Translations under genes and position numbers: made by a program
In this document: positions 37,353 to 45,777 of the stretch, one piece after another
Layout of the letters: the number at the start of each line of letters is the position of its first letter
Numbering within the stretch: position 1 is the first letter of the stretch
The notes under the pieces: generated by a model
What the model saw: the letters and a program-made list of their open reading frames with translations, nothing else
The model's database searches: none
Told to the model about the DNA's origin: nothing
Origin: Streptomyces sp. NBC_00659
Lineage (GTDB): Bacteria; Actinomycetota; Actinomycetes; Streptomycetales; Streptomycetaceae
NCBI RefSeq assembly: GCF_036226925.1
Contig: NZ_CP109031.1
Span: 3,782,001-3,846,000, forward strand
Reading direction: 5' to 3'
Length of the DNA stretch: 64,000 nucleotides

Positions 37353-38921
37353 ATGGCGTCGTCATCGGTGACCTCGTCCCCGTCCCCCCGGCCACCACGG
37401 CCGAATCTCGCCTTCCGGAGGCTGCGCGGCCAGCGCTCCCCGGGCGAGTTCGCCGCGCTGGTGCGGAGGGCCGCGCGCGAGATCGGCGAGCGGGTCAGCT
37501 GCGACGCGCGCTACATCGGGCGCGTCGAGGCGGGAGAGATCCGCTGTCCCAACTACGCGTACGAGCGGGTGTTCCTGCACATGTTTCCCGGCCGCACGCT
37601 GACCGACCTCGGTTTCACGCCCCGCTCATGGGTACGCGGACGCGGGGCGCGCGACACCGAGCCACCTCTCGCGCACTCCACGAACCTCCCGCACGTCCCG
37701 CACGAGGATGAGACGGACGGGGCGCACGAGACGTATGAGACGTCGGGTCCGCTCCACGTCCCGGCTCCGTACGGCCCGCGCACCGCGCACCACACGGACA
37801 GCCCGCACGATCCGTACAGCCCGCACGATCCGTACGACCCGCACCACTTGTGCGATCCGTACGACCCGTACGACAAACGCGATCAGAACCACGAGGAGAG
37901 CGACGTGCAGCGTCGCGCATTCATGACCGGAGGCACCGCCACGGTGGCGGCCTCACTGGGACCCTTCGCGGGCGCCTTCGGCGGCACCGCCGGGGCCTGC
38001 GAACGACGCGTCCACCGGGCGGGTACGTCCGAGGCGGGAGCCCTCGAAGAGGCCGTCCGCAGAATCCGGCTGCTCGACGACAGACACGGGGCCGACGGGC
38101 TCTACCGACGCGCGGCGGCACCCCTGCGCACGGCCTACGAACTGCTCGACGCGGGCACCACCCGGCAGACGACCGCAGACCGGCTGTACTCCGGAGCCGG
38201 CGAACTGGCCATCTCGGTGGGCTGGCTGGCACACGACTCCGGGCGCTTCGACGACGCGCGCTCGCACTACGCGGAAGCCCTCGCGACCGCCCGGATGGCG
38301 GGCGACTCGGGCCTGGAGGCCCACGCCTTCTGCAACACGGCGTTCCTCGCCCGCGACGCGGGACGCCCGCGCGAGGCCGTACGCGCGGCCCAGGCCGCCC
38401 AGCGCGCCGCACGCACCCTCGGATCCCCCCGGCTGCTCTCCCTGCTCGCGCTGCGCGAGGCCGGCGGCTGGGCCGGGCTCGCCGACCGCCGGGGATGCGA
38501 GCAGGCGATGGCCCGCGCACAGGCCCTCTACGGACGCGGCCCCTCGGAGACCGACCCCGAGTGGATGACCTTCTACGGAGAGGCCGAGCTGGAAGGGCTC
38601 GAGGCGCAGTGCTGGTCGACGCTGGGCGACTGGACCCGGGCCGCCCGCCACGCACGCCGCGCCGCCCGCCTGCAGGACCCGCACTTCACCCGCAACATCG
38701 CCCTCTACACCGCCGAACTCGCCGACGACCTCGCCCGCGGCGGCCGCCCCGACGAGGCCGCCGTCGCCGGTCTGCGCGTCCTGGACCTGCTGAACGAGGT
38801 CCAGTCCTCCCGCATCCAGACCATGCTGGCGGCGACGGCCCGCGTGCTGCTGCCGCACCGCCGGGCCTCGGGAGTCTCGGCGTTCCTCGACCGGCACGCG
38901 AGCCTGCCCCGCACGGCGTGA
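37353..38921 (+). CDS. Regulator-like TPR protein with DPY-repeat linker
   Basis: This 522-residue protein has a Ser/Pro-rich start and a helix-turn-helix-like domain (about residues 20-95; FAALVRRAAREIGERVSCDA, YIGRVEAGEIRCPNY). A linker from about 95 to 185 is rich in His, Asp, Pro and Tyr (PHDPYSPHDPYDP). A large all-helical TPR region follows from about 235 (SGAGELAISVGWLAHDSGRF). Proteins of this build, such as NsdA, modulate development and antibiotic synthesis. QRRAFMTGGTATVAASLG at the linker end resembles a Tat signal but is internal. The ATG at 37353 has AGAGAGGG upstream. Confidence 0.78.
   Translation: MASSSVTSSPSPRPPRPNLAFRRLRGQRSPGEFAALVRRAAREIGERVSCDARYIGRVEAGEIRCPNYAYERVFLHMFPGRTLTDLGFTPRSWVRGRGARDTEPPLAHSTNLPHVPHEDETDGAHETYETSGPLHVPAPYGPRTAHHTDSPHDPYSPHDPYDPHHLCDPYDPYDKRDQNHEESDVQRRAFMTGGTATVAASLGPFAGAFGGTAGACERRVHRAGTSEAGALEEAVRRIRLLDDRHGADGLYRRAAAPLRTAYELLDAGTTRQTTADRLYSGAGELAISVGWLAHDSGRFDDARSHYAEALATARMAGDSGLEAHAFCNTAFLARDAGRPREAVRAAQAAQRAARTLGSPRLLSLLALREAGGWAGLADRRGCEQAMARAQALYGRGPSETDPEWMTFYGEAELEGLEAQCWSTLGDWTRAARHARRAARLQDPHFTRNIALYTAELADDLARGGRPDEAAVAGLRVLDLLNEVQSSRIQTMLAATARVLLPHRRASGVSAFLDRHASLPRTA
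37800..37835. repeat. Exact 18-bp tandem repeat inside the TPR regulator gene
   Basis: AGCCCGCACGATCCGTAC occurs twice head to tail, encoding SPHDPY twice. Diverged copies continue to about 37873 (DPHHLCDPYDPYD). Such in-frame repeats can expand or contract by slippage without breaking the gene. Confidence 0.9.
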
Positions 38922-38940
38922 GGGCGGCCGGGGGCGCCGG

Positions 38941-39537
38941 TCAGGCGTTCAGGTGCCCGCAGTCGTTCCACACCTCGATCGCGGGTTCCCCGTAGGCCCA
39001 GCCGAGCACCGACAAAGAGGTCGGGTTGAGGCGGATACGGGCCGCGAAGTCCAGCGGAAGGCCCAGCCAGCGGGCGCCTATGGAACGCAGGATGTGGCCG
39101 TGGGCGAAGACCAGCACATCGCGGTCCTCGGAGCGGGCCCACGAGACGACCTCGTCCGCGCGCGCGGTGACCTGCTCCAGGGTCTCCCCCTCGGGAACCC
39201 CGTCGCGCCAGATGAACCAGCCGGGGCGGATGTCCTGTATCCCGGCCGGGGTCATGCCCTCGTAGGCGCCGTAGTCCCACTCCATGAGCGCGTCCCAGGC
39301 CGTCGCCCGCTCCCCGAAGCCGGCGAGTCCGCACGTCTCGCTCGCGCGCGAGAGCGGGCTGGTCCGCACCTCGGCGGCGGGCAGCGAGTCGAACGGTGAC
39401 CGGTGGAGCCGCTCGCCCAGCAGCTTGGCTCCCCGCCGCCCCTCCTCCAGGAGGGGGATGTCGGTCCTGCCGGTGTGCTTTCCGGACAGCGACCATTCGG
39501 TCTGTCCGTGCCGGGCCAGCAGGATGCGCGGTGCCAT
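38941..39537 (-). CDS. Histidine phosphatase (phosphoglycerate mutase-like)
   Basis: This 198-residue cytoplasmic phosphatase has the family motif [11 protein letters not shown] at residue 5 (His nucleophile), the Arg of RTSPLSRA near residue 60 and the second catalytic His in [11 protein letters not shown] near 150. The Glu in [10 protein letters not shown] is the likely acid. These enzymes remove phosphate from small metabolites, and the substrate here is unknown. I chose the ATG at 39537 because family members start close to the RHG motif. It is convergent with the TPR gene, 19 bases apart. Confidence 0.9.
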   Translation of the reverse strand: MAPRILLARHGQTEWSLSGKHTGRTDIPLLEEGRRGAKLLGERLHRSPFDSLPAAEVRTSPLSRASETCGLAGFGERATAWDALMEWDYGAYEGMTPAGIQDIRPGWFIWRDGVPEGETLEQVTARADEVVSWARSEDRDVLVFAHGHILRSIGARWLGLPLDFAARIRLNPTSLSVLGWAYGEPAIEVWNDCGHLNA

Positions 39538-39780
39538 GAAGAGGAGCCTTTCCGTGACGGGCGGCACGGACGAGAGGGTCGGCTCACCCGTGGACGACTG
39601 AGGAGTGGGTCACTCCATCATCGCTCACGTCCGCTCCGGGCAACCCGGAGGGCGATCTCCGCGTCTTTGACATCCGGGGCGCCCCTTCGGGGCATTCACG
39701 CACACCGTAAAATCCCCGGGTGGCCACGGACCGGGTCACCACGAACGAACAAGCACGAGCAGTTGGGGGAGGGCGATCGG

Positions 39781-40782
39781 ATGCCGCAGACCGATGCACC
39801 GCGTACCGAAGCGGCACCGCGCGCCCGGCCGGGCCGGTGGGACGCCCTGCGCGCGTCCGCCGCGTCGCAGGCCCGTCTGCGCTGGTGGACCGAGGTCCCG
39901 CTGATCCTGCTCGTGTACGCGGCGTACACCGCTGGCCGGCTGCTCGCCCGGGGCAACACCTCCGGCGCGATAGACCACGGCCTGGAGATCCTGCGTATCG
40001 AGAAGGCCCTCCACCTCAACGCCGAACATCCGCTGAACCGGCTGTTCACGCGGGAGGCCTGGCTCGGTGTGCCCGCCGACTTCGGGTACGCGTCGCTGCA
40101 CTACGTGGTGACGCCGGCGATCCTGATATGGCTCTTCCGCTCCCGGTCCGTGCGCTACCGCGCGGCCCGCACCTGGCTGTGGACCTCCACGTTCATCGGT
40201 CTGATCGGCTTCACCCTGCTGCCGACCTGCCCGCCCCGGCTGCTGTCGCCCGAGCACGGCTTCGTCGACACGATGGCCCAGTACAGCGATTACGGCTGGT
40301 GGGGCGGCGAGGCGAGTGCGCCACGCGGCATGGGCGGGATGACGAACCAGTACGCGGCGATGCCGAGCCTGCACGTCGGCTGGGCGCTGTGGTGCGGGGT
40401 GATGCTGTGGCGTCACGGCCGTACTCCCGCCGCCAAGGTCGCCGCCGTCGTCTATCCGCTGTTCACCACGATCGTCGTGATGGGCACGGCCAACCACTAC
40501 TTCCTGGACGCCGTCGCGGGCGTCGCCGTGATGGGGGCCGGCCTGCTGCTGACCCCGTTCGTGATGCGGGCGGCGGACCGTGTGCGGACGCTGCTGAACG
40601 TCGTCGTCCCGTGGGGCAAGGGTGCCTCGGGGGGCGAGGGTTCCGCGATTGTCAGTGCGGGGTGCCAGACTTCCCCGGGTGAACGAATTCCCCGACAGCG
40701 CGAGCCCCGTCCCGGGCCGGGAGCCGAGCCGGATTCCGCCGCCACGGACGCGGGAGACAGCGCTGCGACAGCAGCTCGCTGA
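39781..40782 (+). CDS. PAP2-superfamily membrane phosphatase/phosphotransferase
   Basis: This 333-residue protein has five or six membrane helices and the PAP2 catalytic motifs in the arrangement used by inositolphosphorylceramide-synthase-like enzymes: MPSLHVGWALWCG (near residue 195) and TANHYFLDAVAGV (near 238). The active site faces outside, and the substrates are probably lipid phosphates. The ATG at 39781 has GGGGGAGGG upstream. The last 50 residues are low complexity and lie in a 104-base overlap with the next gene, so the functional protein may effectively end near residue 285. Confidence 0.88.
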   Translation: MPQTDAPRTEAAPRARPGRWDALRASAASQARLRWWTEVPLILLVYAAYTAGRLLARGNTSGAIDHGLEILRIEKALHLNAEHPLNRLFTREAWLGVPADFGYASLHYVVTPAILIWLFRSRSVRYRAARTWLWTSTFIGLIGFTLLPTCPPRLLSPEHGFVDTMAQYSDYGWWGGEASAPRGMGGMTNQYAAMPSLHVGWALWCGVMLWRHGRTPAAKVAAVVYPLFTTIVVMGTANHYFLDAVAGVAVMGAGLLLTPFVMRAADRVRTLLNVVVPWGKGASGGEGSAIVSAGCQTSPGERIPRQREPRPGPGAEPDSAATDAGDSAATAAR

Positions 40783-42115
40783 GCTGCGCGGTCCGGACAT
40801 CGCGCCGAAGGCTCTGGACGCGCGGGCCCTCGCGGCGCTCGCCGCCAACCCCGGGTGCGACCGGCGCGCCCTGCTGGACGGTGTGGGCGTCGACAAGGCG
40901 AAGCTGGCCGGTGCGCTCGGCGCGCCGTCCGCGTTCGGGATGTCGCAGTTCGCCTTCATGCGGGGCAACGCGTTCGAGGCGCGGGTCAAGGCCGACGGCG
41001 GCGCCGAGCTGCTGCGGCTGGTGCACGAGAAGCTGGACCCCGGGGCCGCGCCGCCCGGCGCCGGTGCCGTGCCCGACCTGAGCGCGATCGGCCCCGAGGG
41101 ACGCACGGAACGCACGGCACGGGCGTTGCGCGAGGCCACCGGGACCGGCGCCTGGACCCTGCTCGACCACCCCATGCTCGCCCTGGACGTGGCGGGCTCC
41201 CCCGCCTTCCTGGAGCCGGACGCCGTGGTCGTGCATCCCGACGGGGACTGGACGGTCGTCGAGATCAAGTCGTTCCCGATGCTCGACGGCTCGGCCGACC
41301 CCGCCAAGGTGGGCGCCGCCGCCCGGCAGTCCGCGGTGTACGTCCTGGCCCTGGAGGAGGTCGCGGCCGGTCTCGAGCCCGCTCCCGAGGTCCACCACCG
41401 TGTCCTGCTGGTCTGCCCGAAGGACTTCTCCAACCTCCCGGCCGCCTCGGCCGTCGACGTGCGCAAGCAGCGCGCGGTCACCCGCCGCCAGCTCGCCCGG
41501 CTCACCCGGGTCGAGGACATCGCGGCCGCCCTCCCCGAGGGCACCTGCTTCTCCCCCGGCCTTCCCGCCGAGGAACTGATCACGGCCGTCGAGGCGGTCC
41601 CCGCCACCTACGCCCCCGAGTGCCTGTCCGCCTGCGAGCTGGCCTTCCACTGCCGGGCCCGCTCGCGCGCGGAGGGCGCGGTGACCTCGCTCGGCCGCTC
41701 GCTGCGCGCGGAGCTCGGCGCTCTGACGACCGTCCCGGACGTCCTGGCCGCGGCGCGCGGGAAGGCGGGCGACCCCGAGGACCCCGCCGTCGCGGCCCTC
41801 AGGAGAGCGGCGCTGCTGCGGGCGGAGGCCCTGCGCGGGACGGCCGCGCAGACCCCTGCCCGAGCCCGGGAGGCCCGGGTACCGGTCGCGGTGGCGGCGC
41901 GGGCCGGCTTGCCGCAAGACCTCGCGGCAGGCCGGAGGGGCTCGGCCGGCGGCCTCCCCGAGGTACACACCGTGCCCGCACCAGGATCCCCGGCCCCGGA
42001 GACCGGCGCGCCCAGGGCCGAAGCACACGAAACGCCCGTGCCCACCGGTGCGGGCGCCCCCGAAGCCGCCGCCCCCGGCGACGTCGGCGGCCGGGAGGCG
42101 GGCGCATGTCTCTGA
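40679..42115 (+). CDS. PD-(D/E)XK nuclease with cysteine cluster, RecB/Cas4/Dna2-like
   Basis: This 478-residue protein contains a classic PD-(D/E)XK nuclease core: Pro-Asp181 in LEPDAVVV and Glu195-x-Lys197 in DWTVVEIKSF. A cysteine cluster follows at C315, C319 and C325 (CLSACELAFHC), with further cysteines at C290 and upstream of the core at C60. This resembles the split 4Fe-4S ligand set of Dna2, Cas4 and AddB, though here the first spacing is Cx3C instead of CxxC. The last 100 residues are disordered. It is the first of three overlapping genes with the putative helicase at 43698. The GTG start at 40679 is the first plausible one and is not certain. Confidence 0.8.
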   Translation: MNEFPDSASPVPGREPSRIPPPRTRETALRQQLAELRGPDIAPKALDARALAALAANPGCDRRALLDGVGVDKAKLAGALGAPSAFGMSQFAFMRGNAFEARVKADGGAELLRLVHEKLDPGAAPPGAGAVPDLSAIGPEGRTERTARALREATGTGAWTLLDHPMLALDVAGSPAFLEPDAVVVHPDGDWTVVEIKSFPMLDGSADPAKVGAAARQSAVYVLALEEVAAGLEPAPEVHHRVLLVCPKDFSNLPAASAVDVRKQRAVTRRQLARLTRVEDIAAALPEGTCFSPGLPAEELITAVEAVPATYAPECLSACELAFHCRARSRAEGAVTSLGRSLRAELGALTTVPDVLAAARGKAGDPEDPAVAALRRAALLRAEALRGTAAQTPARAREARVPVAVAARAGLPQDLAAGRRGSAGGLPEVHTVPAPGSPAPETGAPRAEAHETPVPTGAGAPEAAAPGDVGGREAGACL

Positions 42116-43701
42116 TCACCGCCCTCGCCCGGCTGGAGGCCGTCGAGAGCGGCCGGGCGCAGCCCGCCGCCACCGTCCTCCACCGCCATCTCGTCGAACG
42201 GCCGCTGGTGTTCGTGCCGCTCACCACCGCGGGCGAGGCGGGAGCCCCGCTCGGGGCGCTCGTCGGCACGGACCGGGACGCGCCCCGGCTGCTCGTCGTG
42301 CCGCAGCCGCGCGACCGCGACCTGCGTTTCGCCTTCCTCGCCGAACTCGCGGACGTCGTCCTGCCCTACATCGACTCGTTCGCGGATGTCGTCGAGGCGG
42401 CCGAGCGCAGCGAGACCGACCCGGAGACCGGCAAGCGCGTCAAGGTCGAGGTCGAGCTGTCCGCGGACGCTCCGCAGCTGATCGTGCCGGGCCGGGCCGG
42501 CATCGAGTTCATCCGCCTCCTCGGGCGCTCCACCCGCTTTCGCCGCACCGCCGAGCAGGATCCCGAGACTCCGCATCCTGCGCCTCCCCGGGTGCCGCTG
42601 TTCGGGCGCTGGCTGACCCACTTCGGGGAGCGCGCCCGGGTGCCCGGCTCCGCCCTGCTCCTCGCCCTCACCGACGTGCTGTCCCGGCACTGGGCCACCG
42701 GTCAGAGCAGCCTGGAGGACCAGCATCTGGGCGCGCTGCTCGCCTGGCTCGATCCTCCGGACGGCGAGCCGGGCGCCGAGGCGGCGGTACGGGCCGAGCT
42801 CCAGCGGGACGCGCGCGGTCAGCTCGTCTGCCCGCCCGCCGGACCGGCCACCGACCCCGCCTTCGACAACGAGCTGCTGGCCCCCGCGATCGAACGCTAC
42901 GACCGTGCGCGTACGGCGCTGGCCGCCGCCGAGGACGGCATCGAGGCGGACGACCGGCTCGGTGAACTCACCGCGGCCGAGCGGAGGATCCGCGACCTGG
43001 TCGAGAGCGTCACCCGGCCCACCTGGGACGCGGTCTGGCACGGTCTCGACCTGCTGCGGGCGCTGCCGGAAGGAGCGCACTCCGCCGACCGGTGGACCCG
43101 TGACCGCTGGTCGTTCACCGGACACCGCGACCGGGTGGTGGCGGGCGAGCCGCCGCAGCCGCGCCGCGACGACGCGGTCACCGCCGCGAACAAGCTGGCC
43201 ACCCGGGAGCGGGAGCAGGCCCGGCTGGAGGCGCAGGAGGCTCTCGACGACCCGCTGGTCATGGCCGGCCGGCGGCTCGCCGGAGAGGCGTTCGCCGGAG
43301 AGGTCACCGAGGTCGTGACGGCGTACAGCGAAGGCAAGCGGCCGAGCCCCCGCCCGCTGGTGACCGTCCGCACGGACGACCGCCCGCACCTGGGGGAACG
43401 GGCCAAGGTGTACCGCTCGCTCGGCGGGAAGCCGCAGGCCGCGGAGTTCGTGGGGTACGACGACGAGGGTGCGGCCGTGGTGCTGCGGATCGTCGACAAG
43501 ATGGGGCGCGGCAAGGAACCGGAGGCCGGGTCCGTGCCGGAGAACGGGGATGCCGTCTGCTTCACGCTCTTCGAGCACGAGCAGCGCGGCGGTGCCAAGC
43601 TGCCCGACCCGGAGGAGACGCCGTGGACGCACGGAGGGCCGCCGGGCGAGCCCGACGCGCTGCCGCTGCCGGACCCGGTGACCGAGGAGGACGTGCTGTG
43701 A
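42106..43701 (+). CDS. Uncharacterised 531-residue protein between nuclease and helicase genes
   Basis: I do not recognise a named domain. The N-terminal 200 residues are alpha/beta with ADAPQLIVPGRAGIEFIRLL. The middle is helical and highly charged. A predicted coiled segment near residue 360 (KLATREREQARLEAQEALDD) precedes a beta-rich C-terminal region (VTVRTDDRPHLGERAKVY, AAVVLRIVDKMG, DAVCFTLFEHEQR). A helical stalk next to a small beta-barrel is what SF1B helicases of the Dna2/UPF1 group carry before or within their core, and the helicase next door lacks it. The ATG at 42106 has GGGAGG upstream, and it overlaps both neighbours. Confidence 0.75.
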   Translation: MSLITALARLEAVESGRAQPAATVLHRHLVERPLVFVPLTTAGEAGAPLGALVGTDRDAPRLLVVPQPRDRDLRFAFLAELADVVLPYIDSFADVVEAAERSETDPETGKRVKVEVELSADAPQLIVPGRAGIEFIRLLGRSTRFRRTAEQDPETPHPAPPRVPLFGRWLTHFGERARVPGSALLLALTDVLSRHWATGQSSLEDQHLGALLAWLDPPDGEPGAEAAVRAELQRDARGQLVCPPAGPATDPAFDNELLAPAIERYDRARTALAAAEDGIEADDRLGELTAAERRIRDLVESVTRPTWDAVWHGLDLLRALPEGAHSADRWTRDRWSFTGHRDRVVAGEPPQPRRDDAVTAANKLATREREQARLEAQEALDDPLVMAGRRLAGEAFAGEVTEVVTAYSEGKRPSPRPLVTVRTDDRPHLGERAKVYRSLGGKPQAAEFVGYDDEGAAVVLRIVDKMGRGKEPEAGSVPENGDAVCFTLFEHEQRGGAKLPDPEETPWTHGGPPGEPDALPLPDPVTEEDVL

Positions 43702-45032
43702 CCGCCGTGTTCGACCCGGGTGCCGAGGCCACCCGCGCCACCGACGCGATCCTGCGCGACACCCTGCACGGCACCGACCGCGGAGTCGTGGTCGACTCCC
43801 CGCCGGGCGCCGGCAAGTCGACCCTCGTCGTCCGGGCCGCTCTCGAACTGGCGGCCGCCGGGCGCCCGTTGATGGTCATCGCGCAGACGAACGCCCAGGT
43901 CGACGATCTGGTGCTGCGGCTCGCGGAGAAGGCGCCGGACCTGCCCGTGGGCCGGCTGCACAGCAGCGACTCCGACCCGTACGACAAGGCGCTCGACGGC
44001 CTGGACCAGGTCCGCAAGTCCGCGAAGGCGGCAGACCTGGCCGGCCTGGACGTCGTCGTCTCGACCGCCGCGAAGTGGGCCCACGTCAAGGGCGTCGAGC
44101 CCTGGCGGCACGCCATCGTCGACGAGGCGTACCAGATGCGCTCGGACGCGCTGCTCGCGGTCGCCGGGCTCTTCGAGCGGGCGCTGTTCGTGGGCGACCC
44201 GGGGCAGTTGGACCCGTTCGCGATCGTCGGCTCGGAGCAGTGGGCGGGACTGTCCTACGACCCGTCCGCGTCCGCGGTGTCCACGCTGCTCGCGCACAAT
44301 CCGCAGTTGCCGCAGCACCGGCTGCCGGTGTCCTGGCGGCTGCCCGCGTCGGCCGCGCCCCTGGTGTCGGGCGCCTTCTACCCGTACACGCCGTTCCGCA
44401 GCGGCACCGGTCACGGCGACCGGCGGCTGAACTTCGCCGTCCCGTCGGACGGTTCGGGCACCGACCAGGTCATCGACGAGGCGGCCGAGTCCGGTTGGGG
44501 GCTGCTGGAACTGCCGGCCCGGCACACTCCGCGCACGGACCCGGAGGCGGTCCACGCGGTGGCCGGGGTCGTACGGCGGCTGCTCGACCGGGGCGGCGCG
44601 GCCACGTCGGAGCGGGCGGAGGATCCGGTGCCCCTGACGGCCGACCGGATCGCCGTCGGCACGGCGCACCGCGACCAGGCCGCGGCCGTACGGGCGGCGC
44701 TGACCGGTCTCGGCGTCACGGACGTCACCGTGGACACGGCGAACCGGCTCCAGGGACGGGAGTTCGACGTCACCGTCGTCCTGCACCCGCTGTCGGGACG
44801 GCCCGACGCCACGGCCTTCCATCTGGAGACCGGACGTCTGTGCGTACTCGCTTCCCGGCACCGGCACGCGTGCATCGTGATCTGCCGGGAAGGAATCACG
44901 GAGTTGCTGGACGACCACCCGTCGACCGAGCCCGTACAGCTGGGGGTGACCGTGAAGTTTCCGGATGGCTGGGAGGCCAATCATTCGGTGCTGTCGCATC
45001 TGGCGGAACACCGGGTGACCTGGCGGCCCTGA
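43698..45032 (+). CDS. SF1 (UPF1/Dna2-like) helicase core protein
   Basis: This 444-residue protein is a nearly bare SF1 helicase core. Walker A is SPPGAGKST (Lys40), motif II is VDEAYQM (Asp142, Glu143) and motif III is VGDPGQLDPF. The second RecA-like domain carries TANRLQGREFDVTVV (motif V) and ASRHRHACIV (motif VI Arg). The motif set fits the AAA_11/AAA_12 (UPF1/Dna2) pattern better than UvrD. It would move along single-stranded DNA or RNA with ATP. Its GTG start overlaps the preceding stop (GTGA), so it is translated with the two upstream genes. Confidence 0.88.
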   Translation: MTAVFDPGAEATRATDAILRDTLHGTDRGVVVDSPPGAGKSTLVVRAALELAAAGRPLMVIAQTNAQVDDLVLRLAEKAPDLPVGRLHSSDSDPYDKALDGLDQVRKSAKAADLAGLDVVVSTAAKWAHVKGVEPWRHAIVDEAYQMRSDALLAVAGLFERALFVGDPGQLDPFAIVGSEQWAGLSYDPSASAVSTLLAHNPQLPQHRLPVSWRLPASAAPLVSGAFYPYTPFRSGTGHGDRRLNFAVPSDGSGTDQVIDEAAESGWGLLELPARHTPRTDPEAVHAVAGVVRRLLDRGGAATSERAEDPVPLTADRIAVGTAHRDQAAAVRAALTGLGVTDVTVDTANRLQGREFDVTVVLHPLSGRPDATAFHLETGRLCVLASRHRHACIVICREGITELLDDHPSTEPVQLGVTVKFPDGWEANHSVLSHLAEHRVTWRP

Positions 45033-45187
45033 GCCGGCGGGCGGCCCGCTCCGACGGCCCCACGATCCGGCGAGGTCCGGGTCCCGCGGGGGATGCTCGA
45101 CCCTGCGGGCCCACTTGCGCGGGCGCGAGACAATGGACGGTGGCCCTTTGCCGAGAGGGGCCCCGAACCGTACGAGGAGGAGAAGAC

Positions 45188-45565
45188 ATGGCGGAGCCCA
45201 CGCCGCGTCGGAACGAACCGCGGCTACGCCCCGCGCCCCTGCTCTTCGAGCCCGCGGAAGCCGCCGGGGATCCGGAGCATTTCTTCGACCTGGAGTCGAT
45301 CGACGATCCGCGCGCGCTCCTTGACCGGTCCACGGAGCTGGCGCACGCGTTTCGCGCCGCCGCCGACCGGGCCGTCGAGTTCCAGGCCATCGCCGCCGCT
45401 CAGCTCGCCGATCCGCGCCGTTTCGACCGGCTGACCACCGCCTCGATCGCCGAGCGGGCCGAATGGACCGAGGACTACGCGAAGAAGATGGTCGAGTTCG
45501 GCCAGGACCTGCTGCGGGGCACGGAGGGCAACGGACACGGTCACGGAGTGACCGACCCACTCTGA
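45188..45565 (+). CDS. Small conserved helical protein after the nuclease-helicase module
   Basis: This 125-residue cytoplasmic protein of unknown function has a Pro/Arg-rich start and then two long helices (DDPRALLDRSTELAHAFRAA, SIAERAEWTEDYAKKMVEFG). It ends in a Gly/His tail (GNGHGHGV). The ATG at 45188 has a strong GAGGAGGAGA upstream. A 155-base gap separates it from the helicase gene, so it may have its own promoter. Confidence 0.78.
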   Translation: MAEPTPRRNEPRLRPAPLLFEPAEAAGDPEHFFDLESIDDPRALLDRSTELAHAFRAAADRAVEFQAIAAAQLADPRRFDRLTTASIAERAEWTEDYAKKMVEFGQDLLRGTEGNGHGHGVTDPL

Positions 45566-45673
45566 CGTGGACACCCGGGACGACCAGGACGCCCGGAACC
45601 AGGGCGGTCGAAACCCTGGCGGTCGGGACCAGGGCGGTCGGGCGACCCCGTGAGCGCGGTCGGTCACCCCTCC

Positions 45674-45687
45674 CTGGCATATGCCAG
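45674..45687. promoter_or_regulatory. Palindrome CTGGCATATGCCAG upstream of the primase-like gene
   Basis: This perfect 14-base palindrome lies 90 bases before the gene at 45778. The same core TGGCATATGCCA occurs at 57732-57743 before an IclR gene. It may be a shared operator. Degenerate CCAGGGCGGTCG-type repeats precede it at 45595-45645. Confidence 0.55.
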
Positions 45688-45777
45688 CCGGGCAAGATAC
45701 TCCACCTCACCCCTGCCTGTCCCGGTTTCGGGCAACCCTCCGGAACGGGACGCTCACCGCCGGTAGATGTATGCGGC

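Noticed and set aside
37908..37990. Twin-arginine export signal (QRRAFMTGGTATVAAS) in the TPR regulator
   Set aside because: It lies about 185 residues inside the protein after a DNA-binding-like domain, so it cannot act as an N-terminal signal.
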